Below the pieces are notes generated by a model that ran no database searches, was not told where the DNA came from, and saw only the letters and a program-made list of their open reading frames with translations. From Antedon mediterranea (taxonomy: Eukaryota > Echinodermata > Crinoidea > Comatulida > Antedonidae), in NCBI RefSeq assembly GCF_964355755.1, contig NC_092676.1, forward strand, positions 8,478,288-8,542,287: 64,000 bases of DNA, read 5' to 3'. The translations under genes were made by a program, and so were the position numbers. Of this stretch, positions 46,905 through 58,359 are shown piece after piece (within the stretch, counting starts at the first letter, position 1; each line of letters opens with the position of its first letter).

Positions 46905-47700
46905 ATCTCTTTTTTATTTCTACCTTTTTCTCTTTATCAATTGTTCCTCTCTTTCACATTCTCATCTCTTTCTTATTACCATCTCTTTCACATTCCCATC
47001 TCTGTCACATTCCCATCTCTTTCTTATTACCATCTGTTTCACATTCCCATCTCTTTCACCTTCCCATCTTTTTCACATTCCCATCTCTTTCATATTCTCA
47101 TCTCTTTCACATTCCCATCTCTTTCACGTACCATCTCTTTCACATTCCCATCTCTTCCACATTCCCATCTCTTTCATATTCTCATCTCTTTCACATTCCC
47201 ATCTCTTCCACGTTTCCATCTCTTTTTGTTCCTACCTATTTCTCTCTTTCATATTCCCATCTCTTTCATGTTCCCATCTCTTTTACATTCCCATCTCTTT
47301 CACATCCAATCTCTTTCATATTCCCATCTCTTTCATGTTTCCATCTCTTTTTGTTCCTACCCCTTTCTTTTTTTTTTCTCATTGCCATATCTTTCATGTT
47401 CCCATCTCTTTCACATTCCCATCTCTTTCAAATACCATCTCTTTCATATTCCCATCTCTTCTACGATCCCATCTCTTTTTGTTCCTACGTCTTTCTCTTT
47501 ATCTTTTTCTCATTGCCATATCTTTCATGTTCCTATCTCTTTCATGTTCCTATCTCTTTCACGTTCCTATCTCTTTCATATTCCCATCTCTTTCACATTC
47601 CAATCCCATTTTTGTTCCTACCTCTTACTCTTTTTCTCTTTCCTCTCTTTCTCACTGCCAAATCTTTTTCACGTTCCTATCTATTTAACGTTGTACCTTT
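46905..47700 (+). repeat. Pyrimidine-rich minisatellite, 17-18 bp unit CCCATCTCTTTCACATT
   Basis: About 800 bp of degenerate copies of CCCATCTCTTTCACATTC, with variants TTCATATT, TTCATGTT and GTTCCTAC. Almost every base of the + strand is a pyrimidine or A, and stops are avoided, so all three + frames stay open for more than 270 codons. The predicted proteins are all Ser/His/Leu/Phe/Pro repeats, so I treat them as spurious. Confidence 0.95.
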
Positions 47701-47704
47701 TTAA

Positions 47705-48855
47705 AGTTTCTGTCTCTCATTATGCATTCACTAATTGTTCATCTCTACATAATTCTACAAATTTACTATTTTTTCAGAATCTTTTCATCATAGAATTATA
47801 TGTACCAAAAGTATTGATCCAAATTTTGTTATAATTTCTTGATTCCTAATATTAAATTGAATTTAATTGAAACGTGATGACGTAAATTTAATTTCTTAAT
47901 GTATGTATTATATGCATTATTATTTAATCAGAGTAGGGCTTTTCAATGATTGTCTACACACACCTAAGGCTTGAATGCTAGAATACTCGATGTAACCTAT
48001 GCACAGGGTAAATTAAGCGAAAAATATAACGCGTTGCCATTGATCAGTTAAGTAGAGTTTGATTGCAAAGATGTGAAGCACCGGCCCACAGGAAGCCTGT
48101 GGTTGCCTGCCCCAAGGAGGCCTCAAGATACACTTTAAGTATTTTACGTCTAAATTAAATCATGAAGAGTTGAATAAATAATGACGAATGGCTTGTACTA
48201 AGAAATGGTATTGATGATAATGGTATAGACATTTAAATGAAATCTCAAAAAGTGCAAAGAAATATATTATTATCTAAAGTACACTTGTAGAACCCCTTTA
48301 AAGGGGACACAGGGGAGTAGAGATTTTACTATATTTTAAATCTGTCTTATAATAAAAAATATATTGATACAATTTTAATTTCTCCTGAAAGATGACGATT
48401 TATCATCCCTAATTAGACACTCCCGTGAAACGGAAAAAAGGGATGATATACATATTCAGTGAACTAGGGGACTTTTGTTTGGTCCTAATGTGTCTCCTTC
48501 TGAGGTTCTACTGTTCATATATTTATTAATGTCAATTAATAATTACTAACAGTACGTCTTGAAATTAGACATTATTTAATTTGATATATAATTTCATCTT
48601 TACAATCTTCGTCAACTCGGCAATTACGGTACGGGATGCAAATAAATGGTTTGATGGTCAATAAACGAAATCTTATTATGGAGCTTAAGGCCACCTTCTG
48701 ATTGGATTAAATGATTATCAGAGAGCATGAACGTTATCTGGTAGCTGTTTCGCACTTGGATGAGATAGCGTGACAGGTTTACTAAAATGCATGATTTTTG
48801 TCTTAACCATTATTCAGTGTAAACTTTAATAACAAAGATATAATGAATGGATAAA
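47705..48855. other. Stretch with no gene; candidate regulatory block at 48600-48790
   Basis: A palindromic CACAGGAAGCCTGTG lies near 48087. Fragments of the GGGGACA repeat lie at 48290-48500. At 48610-48790 a unique block carries ATGCAAAT (octamer), GATTGGATTAAATGATTATC and AACGTTATCTGG, resembling a developmental enhancer more than background. Confidence 0.35.
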
Positions 48856-48859
48856 TGCA

Positions 48860-49350
48860 GTATAACCTCTATTAAAGGGACAACTTCAGGAACCAACAAA
48901 ATGTTCTCTTAATAGAGGACATTATCCCTCAATATGGGTTGGCCGTAGTGCTAAAACATGTATTTCTCTTTCTTATGAGTTTGTTTGTTTGTTTGTTTTA
49001 TCTTTATACTGGGTGACCTCTTCAGTCAAAGACTGATCTCCCAGATTGCCCAGTTGGTGATCAGTGGCTGTGATGTACTAATACACCGGGGTAACCCCCT
49101 ACTCGTCTCGAAAGATATACTAGGTTCTTTAAAGTGCACACGAGCAAGTTGTGTACACTGGACCTACAGTTTATAGTCCTTATCCGAGAAGACTCGTTCT
49201 ACCACCAGAACCATGGAGTGAGTGAGCCTCGAACCCCTGCCGATGTTATGGCTACGTGATTACGGTTCCACTGTCTTAACCGCTCGGCCACTCACTCACA
49301 GTTATGTGTCCTTTGAATAGGGGTGTCCTAAAAGACTACTATAAAAGGTT
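48860..49350. repeat. GGGGACA-type dispersed repeat split by a SINE
   Basis: The left part (48860-48976: CTCTATTAAAGGGACAACTT, TTCTCTTAATAGAGGACATT, GGGTTGGCCGTAGTGCTAAA) and right part (49305-49345: GTGTCCTTTGAATAGGGGTG) are the two halves of one repeat interrupted by the SINE at 48977-49300. This gives a relative age: the SINE is younger. Confidence 0.6.
48977..49300 (-). mobile_element. tRNA-Leu/Ser-type SINE, near full length
   Basis: On the minus strand from 49300: GTGGCCGAGCGGTTAAGACA (A-box), then GGGGTTCGAGGCTC (B-box), then body motifs TTCTCGGATAAGGACTATAA and GGTCCAGTGTACAC, and an (AAAC)n tail at 48980-49003. Structure and conservation match the copies at 51978 and 62605. Confidence 0.92.
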
Positions 49351-50440
49351 TAGAATTGTTTTATATAGTATATTTGTATTGATATTAGATAGGTACCACC
49401 ATTATTTATATATATTTCCTCCATGTTTCCTATGTTTAAAAAGTTATGAGTTATAAACAAAACAATTAAAAAAAAAATGATTTCTCTTTTATAAAAAGGC
49501 AATACATTGAAGAGTTTAATCAGACATAGTCAACTTTTTTTATATCTTTAAATATGGTAAATTTTGTTTTGTTTTTATCCAATTTTTTTTCGAAGTCAAT
49601 AAACATGTAATATTTTAATAATTATTAATTATTTTTTAAAGAGAGAGATTCATAGTCATCATAATAATATATGTTTAACTATATTGTACCTATCTTTAAA
49701 TAGCCACTTATGGTAAGTCAATATTGGTACTGATTATACTACTTATCTGTTAAATGTACTTAAGGATTACGTTTGTTAATAATAATAAACATTTTGTAGA
49801 CGTTATATCATTAGACAATTATCCCATCACAAATATGCGAGTTATTGATAAATTATTCGTGTCCTCATAAATAATTCATAACTATATCTACAAATAAGCA
49901 TAAATTATGTAAATTCTATAGTATTATTTATGGTAAATAAGGATCTTTTGAACTGAAAATGATATATTTCTGATAGATTCTTGTGTATGATTATATAAAC
50001 ATAACACCAAACCAATAATGATTGTTATTATCTCATAAATTGTCCACCTCTAGGTTAATTTAATTTATATAAAATTAATATTTGAATCTAAATGAAATAT
50101 TGAAATGTTAAACACAATATACATTCATAAAATCAAATTCAAATTTATATGTTATCTTTCAAACATCAAATCATCAAAATATTTTACAAGCTCGTTGATG
50201 AGGTCAAAGGTTAAACAGCCTTGATAGAATGTACAATCAATAATGAAACAAAGGGTGGCGCTTGTGTATGTGAACAAATTAAATGAGTTTATAAACCTGG
50301 AGAAGCTTAGTCATTCAAAATAAGATTGATTTTTTTTCTTTTACAATGGGGAATTATTTTCTTAGTGCAATTAACCGTGGTGAAATGTACTAGTCTTATT
50401 TTCACTTTTATCCATTCTACCATGAATCATACCTAGTAAA
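49351..50440. other. Stretch with no gene seen
   Basis: Very AT-rich; nothing recognised. Confidence 0.5.
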
Positions 50441-51310
50441 GATACTGAATCACCCCACTTATTAGGGTATGTATACAGCAGACACCCTATTAAGAGGACA
50501 CCTTTTGGACCCGACAAAGTGTCTCATAAATAGAGACAACTCTTTAATAGAGTTGGCTGTAGTGTTATAACATATTTTCCCCTTCCCCTTGTCTGTTTCA
50601 CGGGAAAGTGTTCCTTTATTGAGTGTGTCTCCTGCATAGGGGTTGGCTGTAGTGTTATAACATATTTTCCCCTTCCCCTTGTCTGTTTCACAGGAAAGTG
50701 TTCCTTTATTGAGTGTGTCTTCTGCATAGGGGTTGGCTGTAGTGTTATAACATATTTTCCCCTTCCCCTTGTCTGTTTCACGGGAAAGTGTTCCTTTATT
50801 GAGAGTGTCTCCTGCATAGGGGTTGGCTGTAGTGTTATAACATATTTTCCCCTTCTCCTTGTCTGTTTCACGGGAAAGTGTTCCTTTATTGAGGGTGTCT
50901 CCTGCATAGGGGTTGGCTGTAGTGTTATAACATATTTTCCCCTTCCCCTTGTCTGTTTCACGGGAAAGTGTTCCTTTATGGAGAGTGTCTCCTGCATAGG
51001 GGTTGGCTGTAGTGTTATAACATATTTTCCCCCTTCCCTTGTTTGTTTTTTGGGAAATTGTTCTATTAATGGGAGTGTCTCTTGCATAGGGGTTGGGTGT
51101 TATGTTATACACATATTTTCTCCCTTTCTCCTTTTTCGTTTAATGGGAAAGTGTTCTTTTAATGGTGGTGTTTCCTGAACAGTGGTGTGGCTATAGTTTT
51201 GACATATATTTCCTTTAATGGGGTGTCTCCTTAATAGGTGTTGGCTGTAGTGTTATAACATATATTTTTTCCCCTTCTCCTTGTTCATTTCTTTGGGAGT
51301 TATAGACTAT
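50441..51310 (+). repeat. 90-bp tandem array from the GGGGACA-type repeat
   Basis: Six almost identical 90-bp units from 50552 (GTTGGCTGTAGTGTTATAAC, ATATTTTCCCCTTCCCC, GTCTGTTTCACGGGAAAGTG, TTCCTTTATTGAGTGTGTCT, CCTGCATAGGG), then progressively diverged units to about 51310. Ninety is divisible by three, so minus-strand frames stay open across units (50462-51112) and mimic a repeat protein. Flanking lead-in and lead-out are single copies of the dispersed repeat, indicating local amplification. Confidence 0.95.
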
Positions 51311-51977
51311 ACCCAGGGAAAAAATGCATTTCTTGTAAAAACTCATCTGAACTGGCTAGAGAGAGGCCTACATCCACACCAAAAGTCAATACTGAAAATA
51401 ATACACAGGGATATATATCTGAAATCAGACATAAAGTAGGGAGGTGGGATTAGACCCGAAGTGGAATTATACCCGAGGATATACGGTAACCATGTATTAC
51501 TCGATCGTCTTAGGTCGCATCTAACACAACTCAACTACAGTAATAAAAGACATTAAATTAAATTTATGTTTCTACAAAATTAATTTTATGAGAAAATATG
51601 ACATGTTTAATATTTGATATGAGCATGTTGTCTATTAACTCATGTTACACTGCCTTTCATCTATGGTACATAAATATTATTTACTAGCACTTAGTGCACT
51701 TCTCAGCTCTAGCTCCAGTATAAATGATTAATGTGTCTAATATTTTTAGCGAGAAGTAATTTCATTACATATTTATGTTTAAAAAAATATAAAAGCTAGA
51801 AAACAAATGCAATATTATAAAATATAATGAGTAATAATAAATATAGAATAGAGATTTGACAGTAGACATGTTTAAAGGTAAAAAGAATATGTATTAATAC
51901 AATTAGATATTATTAACAATATACATTATAATATCATTCATATAATAAGAACATTTATCATTCAGAATTGAATACAT
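51311..51977. other. Stretch with no gene seen
   Basis: AT-rich; no repeat or exon recognised. Confidence 0.45.
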
Positions 51978-52334
51978 TTTTTTAATTTATTTATTCGACT
52001 TGTCACTAACTCAGTTAGTGAAGGATGGACCAACAGGTGGTAAACACCTCTAAAACGGCCCAGTCCCAATTTGCACAGTGGCTGTGTGTGACAGTGGCTG
52101 TGTTTGTGTGGACTAGTACACCGGGGGTAACCCCCTACTCGTCTCGAAAGATGTACTAGGTTCTTTAAAGTGCGCATGAGCTATGTGTACACTGGACCTA
52201 CGGTTTATAGTCCTTATCCGAGAAGACTCGTTCTACCACCAGAACCATGGAGCGAGTGAGCCTCGAACCCTTGCCGATGTTATGGCTACTTAATTACGGT
52301 TCCACTGTCTTAACCGCTCGGCCACTCACTCATC
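51978..52334 (-). mobile_element. tRNA-Leu/Ser-type SINE, full length
   Basis: The minus strand from 52334 has the A-box GGCCGAGCGGTTAAGACAGT, B-box AAGGGTTCGAGGCTC, body motifs GATAAGGACTATAAACC and CACTTTAAAGAACCTAGTAC, and an AATAAATAAATT tail near 51980. Very similar to the 48977 copy. Confidence 0.93.
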
Positions 52335-52690
52335 CGTACATTGTGTATAAAGTTGTATATTTTTCTTATGTTACATAATTATCTCCAAATATAATTTATA
52401 TTAGTGTTTATACTATATACTTAAAAACAACAAGAATAAATGAAAGATGTTGTTACTGTTTAATAGTACTATTAATACCTTACCTTTACATGACACGTAA
52501 GACAATTTATCCATGTCTTTATGGCAATATTGATACGAGAATAAACCTAAAATAAACAAAGTAATTAAGATTATTATAGAAATACAAACAACATTATTTA
52601 TAGTTGTAGACGTGTTTAAGTCAGTCAGCTACTGGTCAGTAAATGTGTTGTCGTCGTCAGGAATGACTTAATATTTATTCACATTTTCTA
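52335..52690. other. Stretch with no gene seen
   Basis: AT-rich between a SINE and a MITE. Confidence 0.5.
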
Positions 52691-52890
52691 TTAAAGATAT
52701 ATTGTTCCCCTAAAAAAAAATTTTAAAAAATTGTTTTTCTTGAATATGCCATTTTAATGTCAAATAATTAATTTTGGCCAAAAACTGGATAAAAAAAAAA
52801 ACACCCAATTATATTCCTGGAAAAAAATGCAATTTAAAGCAAAAAATACCTAAATTGTCTGTCAGACAAACTTTTTGGTTACAAAAAGTA
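52691..52890 (+). mobile_element. TTAA-flanked MITE family, truncated copy
   Basis: TTAA (52691-52694), then AGATATATTGTTCCCC and GCCATTTTAATGTCAAATAA. It matches the left two-thirds of the 43431 element; the right end is lost. Confidence 0.7.
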
Positions 52891-54570
52891 ATTACAAGAT
52901 CTTTACCAAAATGAATAGACAGATAGATATGTAATCAAGGACCATTCCATTAAATTTTGGGACCATTTGGGACCACAGTCCAAATTCTGGACCACTTTTT
53001 AGTGTACTTTTTTAGACCTGCTAGTGTTAAAAGATAGGACAGAATTTTTCAAAAGCCGGCGAGCAGTCTTAAAGTAACAAGTAAACTGAAATTGCATTTT
53101 CTCGAGAACTACTTGACCAAAAAACTTCATTTTTTAACAAGAGGCAAGAGTTATAATTTGTGATTTGTAATTTTAAAACATAATTTGATTTAATGTGCAC
53201 GTTTTTTGATGCGAGTAGTTTAAAAAAACTATTTCTTTTCAAATTCACTCGTTTGATTTTCGCGTTGCTGTTCTATTGTTAGTCAACTGAAGCTATTGTT
53301 AATTGAAAGGCTTGTTACATAACCATTACACCAAACTCGCATACACATGCTTGTAATGAAATTAGCCTAAATCACAAACAGCATTAAGACACACAAATAT
53401 ATATATTTTTTTTTACCGGAGAAATCTTATGTAGGAGAATTTTACAGTAGGCACTCTCGGAGTGTCTTTCTAGTTTTTGATGTTTTTGATTTTTGATGTT
53501 TTTAATAATTAGGTATTTCACTAAAAAACTAAGAATTTCATAAATAATAGTAATTATTATTATTATATATTTCCAATTTGGTATTCACTTTGAATTTTGA
53601 GAAATTTTTATTTTTAGGGTGTTTCTCTCTTGGACACTGAGAGATCAAAGTTGTTACACATGTATGTTTCAGAGTCTATCACTCAACAGAGTTGACAACT
53701 GGTTGTCTAAAAGGAGGTAAATGTTCAGCTACTATATAGCAATATTATATAGTTAGAATATCTTTTTGCATTTTGCATCGGTTTTCAGCATATTATGGTT
53801 ATATATAATGGCGAAGAAGAGACAATGTATTGGTGGTAATGAGAATGGAAGTGTTTGTGAATGAGATGAGGTTTGACTGAATATATGGTATAGGGATATT
53901 TGACATAGGCGGATCAAAGTAAGGGGAACCTTTTTTGGGCCTTGGGGCTTCCCTATTTCAAAATCCTTGATCTAGCATTATAGCCCCAAGTTGTCAAAAA
54001 AATAGTTGTTTAGTTGTTAGTTTATTATGCCTAACCAAAGAGTGTAGATAAAGGAAGGAGTACAATGTTATACTGTTAAAAAAGTGACTCTTCATGGAAA
54101 TGGAAAAACAAGATGGCGGCTGCAATCGACATTCAATAGGCCAGTCACGCCTCCTACGCACTATCATTAATCATGAAGTACTCTTTTACATTCTTGCGTG
54201 CTATATGCAACATAGTGTGTTGAGCGTATTAAGACAAGAACATATTTTATAGATCCTTGTATGCAAAATTGCTAGACATCTACCAAGAAATTATTCACGT
54301 CATTATGATTAACAGTTCATTTAATTCAAAACTTGACTGTGCTCTAATAAGAATACCTGTATTGATTTATGTGTTCTTAATTGAATTATTTAAATAATCT
54401 TATTTACATTTTTGTATATATTTATATTGGCTTATATTTTATAGTTTAGTTATTTTATTTTCAACCTGTTATTGGTGTTTTACTAGATATATTAGATTAT
54501 ATTATTTTATACTAAATAATGTTTTTGAACAAATTTACTAGGGCCATATTTCTCTCATCCTGTTAGAAAT
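52891..54570. other. Stretch with no gene; one YY1-like site
   Basis: AT-rich. AACAAGATGGCGGCTGCAAT (from 54107) includes a perfect YY1-type AAGATGGCGGC, and the neighbourhood to 54165 is slightly CpG-bearing, but the frame closes after eight codons. No exon is supported. Confidence 0.4.
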
Positions 54571-54573
54571 AAC

Positions 54574-54703
54574 ATTCTGTCAGGAGTCTGCCTTCTAGCC
54601 AATCACATTCTGTCAGGAGTCTGCCTTCTAGCCAATCACATTCTGTCAGGAGTCTGCCTTCTAGCCAATCACATTCTGTCAGGAGTCTGCCTTCTAGCCA
54701 ATC
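54574..54703 (+). repeat. 33-bp tandem repeat, four copies
   Basis: Four copies of ATTCTGTCAGGAGTCTGCCT plus TCTAGCCAATCAC, period exactly 33; the copies look identical. Confidence 0.97.
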
Positions 54704-55365
54704 TTTTAAACTAATACTCTATATGTACCTTGACTATGGAGTCTGGAGTCCGAAGTTAACATTAGATTTTGCTTGTCAGGCTCATTGAGTGTTTTATCAG
54801 ACTGAATTTGATTGATTCTTTGGACACCTGTTATCAACTTATTTTATATCAACATCTTAAATATATTTAATAGATTTTAAATTATCATTTAATGTACAAT
54901 AGATGAATGATAATGATAATTATATAAGAAAAATAATAACAATATTGATGTTACTAAGAAAGATACTTGCCCCGATTTGAAAGATCATTGCTAATAATTA
55001 TTAATAGTTATATCATGTGTAAAGTTATTAAATTTTATCTTTGTATTAATCATTACGATATAAAACCTACAATTATAAGAAGCCTTTATTTACATATTAG
55101 TTTTAGATCTTGGATGGTCACCAACCTGTAATTATTTTTTTTTGCTGGTCTTTGCAATCGACTGTTTCATTAACAGTCTTATCACTTTACCTAATAAAAA
55201 AGACGCTAACTAATCCAATTGATTATCACAAAAATTAAAAACAAATGTGGGAAACTTTAGGTCCCCAAACATTTACTCAAACATTAGGACTACTTGGTGC
55301 AATATTTTTTGTATTTCGATGTTTTTTAAGGGGCAATTACTGACTCTTTGAGTTATAGTAATTGT
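54704..55365. other. Stretch with no gene seen
   Basis: AT-rich; nothing recognised. Confidence 0.45.
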
Positions 55366-55460
55366 TTTACTTTAGTTGCCCCTGACCATTGTGCTTTGTT
55401 TCTGTTCTGTATCTGTTTATTGGTTGAATAAATAAAATAAAGAAAAAGAAAAAAAAAGAA
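55330..55460 (+). mobile_element. Probable retroelement 3' end with A-rich tail
   Basis: GGGGCAATTACTGACTC, AGTTGCCCCTGACC, then TTGGTTGAATAAATAAAATA and a long A-rich run. It looks like the polyadenylated end of a LINE or processed transcript; no coding part is attached. Confidence 0.35.
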
Positions 55461-55629
55461 TTACTAATTTGCTTAATTTTATGACAGTTTGTATACAAGT
55501 CTCCTGGAGAGGTCAGATAAAAAAGCAGCCTTCCCCTTAAATAATCACACCAAACCAAACATATACACAAACTCTTATTATAAGTCTTTGTGAATGGATT
55601 TGTTCTGTCATCATGGGAAAAAAAACTTA

Positions 55630-55695
55630 ACAGCAGATAGGATTTGAACCCATGATCCTTAGATAGGTAGCCGAGCTAAATGCATCAATTTTGTT
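55630..55695 (-). mobile_element. tRNA-like fragment (minus strand)
   Basis: The minus strand reads TTTAGCTCGGCTACC, then ATGGGTTCAAATCC, an A-box-like and B-box pair. There is no acceptor stem, so this is a SINE head or pseudogene. Confidence 0.45.
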
Positions 55696-56016
55696 TAAAT
55701 GAAATCTGTTTTGATATTTTTTGTATAAAAAGAGCCATATTATGTTTTGTAACTTTAAAAGTTACTTTATTATTATTTTGTATAAATTCTTAATGTAACC
55801 AAGTAATTTATATGGTTTTATGAAATGAAATACAGGAAATAAATAATTAAAAAACAAACCAAAAAACAAAAAAATAATAATGCATCAATTTTCCTTCAAT
55901 ACAAAAATGGCTATATTATAATAGTATTTGTACATATGTATATTACTTTACATATTTCTCTTCTGTCTACTTTCACAGTCATTTAATTATTAATTATTAA
56001 TTTGTCAAAATTTTAT

Positions 56017-56368
56017 TTAAAGATGTATTGTCCCCCTGAAAAAATAATTCTTAAAACATTTTTTTTTAAATATTTCATTTAAATGTAACATAATAGTTAT
56101 CCACTTTGACCAAAAATTGGATCTAAAAAAATGTATTTACCTGAAAAAAAATGTAATTTAAAGAAAAAAATGGTCAAATTGGCTGCCAGCCAATGGATTT
56201 TTGGTTGAATTTAACCATTTATTTTGTCATTTTATAAGTGAAAACATTATTTTTTTTCATTTTTTTTCTATGGAAGTGATTAACTAAATTAAAACTACAA
56301 AATAAAATATTCAGTCTGATTTAATTAATCTTTATTTGGGGGGGGGGGGGGGGACAATACATTTTTAA
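56017..56368 (+). mobile_element. TTAA-flanked MITE, complete copy
   Basis: TTAA (56017-56020), AGATGTATTGTCCCCCTG at the left end, GGACAATACATTT before TTAA (56365-56368) at the right. The interior motifs CACTTTGACCAAAAATTGG and TCTATGGAAGTGATTAACTA match the 43431 copy. A 16-base G run at 56338-56353 adjoins the right terminus. Confidence 0.87.
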
Positions 56369-56505
56369 TATATTATATTTATTGAAGGAAGAAATAAATG
56401 TTTTGTTGAGATAGAAAATTGTAATTATTAAACTTTTAACAGAAGGCAAATGAAAACCCAAAGTTAGGAGATCTTGGCTGACATTTATGAATCTTTTTAC
56501 TTAAT

Positions 56506-56819
56506 AATAATAATAATACCACATTTATATAGCGCCCTTTTCATGAGTAATCATGTTCAAAGGCGCTTTACAAGCATTATTACCCCAGTATTTTTTTGGG
56601 ATCAAACACGTATGGAAACATACTCCCATAATGCAGCCGGTAAGCAGCGCAAAGTTGTGTCTAGATCTAACTGAGTACCCATTTATACACCTGGGTGGAG
56701 AGAGGCAACGTAAGTAAAGTATCTTGCCTACGGATACAAGCAATGCGGCGAGAGTTGGATTCGAACCTAGGTCTGATGATCGGTAGTCCAACGTCCAACA
56801 CATTGCGCCACACGCCCTT
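56506..56819 (-). mobile_element. tRNA-headed SINE with GCGC...GGCGCTTTACA tail domain
   Basis: The minus strand from 56819 starts GGGCGTGTGGCGCAATGTGT, with B-box CCTAGGTTCGAATCC (56757-56771), then ACCCAGGTGTATAAATGGGT. It ends with a TTGTAAAGCGCC / AGGGCGCTATATAAATGTGG hairpin-like pair and a TTA-repeat tail. Head, body and tail are all present, so this is near full length; the open frames on both strands are incidental. Confidence 0.8.
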
Positions 56820-57735
56820 AAGTCACTTAACAGTACTTAAGTGAATAAGTAAAAGTTTAAAGAAAAAACAATATGCAAAAATATGGCCAGATGATATTTG
56901 CCTTAATCTGATGTAATTTTGTATTTTATATTAATACTTATGTTTTTTTGAAAATTGTCTGAAGTCTAACTTTGTTATGTAAAAATCTCATGCTATAGTA
57001 AAGATTAGTTTCATGTATGTATATATACTGTCAACAACATATAAGGACCCTATTAAAAACATATATTAAACTTGGGTAAATACTAACAACATATGTTTGG
57101 AAGAGAAAGTTAAAATAGTGTAAAATGAAGCATTTTGTTTCGCTCTAGTGCTAAAACACATTGAGTCTAGCTGACACTCAAAATAGAAAATGCATTTTTG
57201 ATATGAGAATAATATTTACAGATATTATATACTTTGCATTATGATACTAATATAATAGAGTTTCTATTTGGAATATAGGATATACAAATAATTGTTTATA
57301 TTATTATCATTATTATTATTATTTGAATGTTAAAATACAAATTTACCTAAAAAATGTTAGTGTTTATCTTTTTATTATTGTTAGATAGGCAATGCATAAT
57401 CGTTTGTAGAAATAACTATCTTGGGCCTATCTATTGAAATCTATTTGTGATGTAGATTTTTTGATAGAATATATTGTAGTTGAAAAATACAATATATTTC
57501 TTAGCACGACAAATTAATTACATGTGGAAATTGTACACATTATTAGGCCTAGGTTAAATAGTTAAATCGTTTTTTTAGAGGAATACAGAGGAGTTGTACA
57601 ATGTTGTACTGTGGTTTGTGAAAGATCAAATGACTTAAGTCGGTCTGGGTGTTTTCCAAAAGTGTTAGTCCCCCTTTTTTTTTCTTATTCCTAAAGAAGT
57701 GATCCAAGACCAGCTGGATCCTCCTCTGGTCCAGC
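56820..57735. other. Stretch with no gene seen
   Basis: AT-rich. TAGGCCTA at 57544. Nothing else recognised. Confidence 0.45.
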
Positions 57736-57813
57736 GATTGACCAGAAGACATAAGATTGACCAGAAGACATAAGATTGACCAGAAGACATAAGATTGACC
57801 AGAAGACATAAGT
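57736..57813 (+). repeat. 19-bp tandem repeat GATTGACCAGAAGACATAA, four copies
   Basis: Four identical 19-bp units. Confidence 0.97.
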
Positions 57814-58198
57814 AAGATTGGACTTAATCTTTCTTCATATACCGAAAAAACTTTAGCAACGATCCATTTTCTTATTATTGTTGTTACGTATTACTTCCCA
57901 TATACATATATACATTTTCTATATAATATAGTGTTACCTATAATATTAATAGTTCTAATGAAATTCCAGACAAAGTCATGCATGAACGAACATCATAAAT
58001 GTTCAAATGATTCTACTGAGTCTCTACAATACACATAAAAAGATGATGAGTTTATATATAATATCATCGACAAACTAGGTGTGTCTAGCTCTAACCATCA
58101 ATATGTATGAAATTTGCAATATGTTATAATCAACTATGCAACAAATATTTACATTAAACATTACTTTGATATACATTTTAAGCACATACAGTACTCTT
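57814..58198. other. Stretch with no gene seen
   Basis: AT-rich; nothing recognised. Confidence 0.5.
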
Positions 58199-58353
58199 AA
58201 TAAGCTCTGTCTACAATATTAAACTAGTTTGATGTGATGTGCCCTAATATGGTAGTGAAAAGCCCAAATATGGTAGTGATGACATCATCATGTCCATATA
58301 TGGGCACATCACATTTTGATGTCATAAAGTTTAATAGTGTAGACTGATCTTAA
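58199..58353. mobile_element. MITE family with AAGCTCTGTCTACA ends, copy 3
   Basis: TAAGCTCTGTCTACAATATT at the left and AATAGTGTAGACTGATCTTA at the right are inverted. The interior has GATGTGCCCTAATATGG and its inverse ATATATGGGCACATCACA around GATGACATCATCATG. This is the shortest and most symmetrical copy. Confidence 0.85.
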
Positions 58354-58359
58354 TATCTG

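Noticed and set aside
46835-47834. Three overlapping plus-strand frames of about 270-300 codons
   Set aside because: All are translations of the degenerate CCCATCTCTTTCACATT minisatellite. Composition rather than selection keeps them open.
50462-51112. 216-codon minus-strand repeat protein
   Set aside because: The 90-bp tandem unit is divisible by three, so any stop-free frame repeats. No start context, domain or splice evidence.
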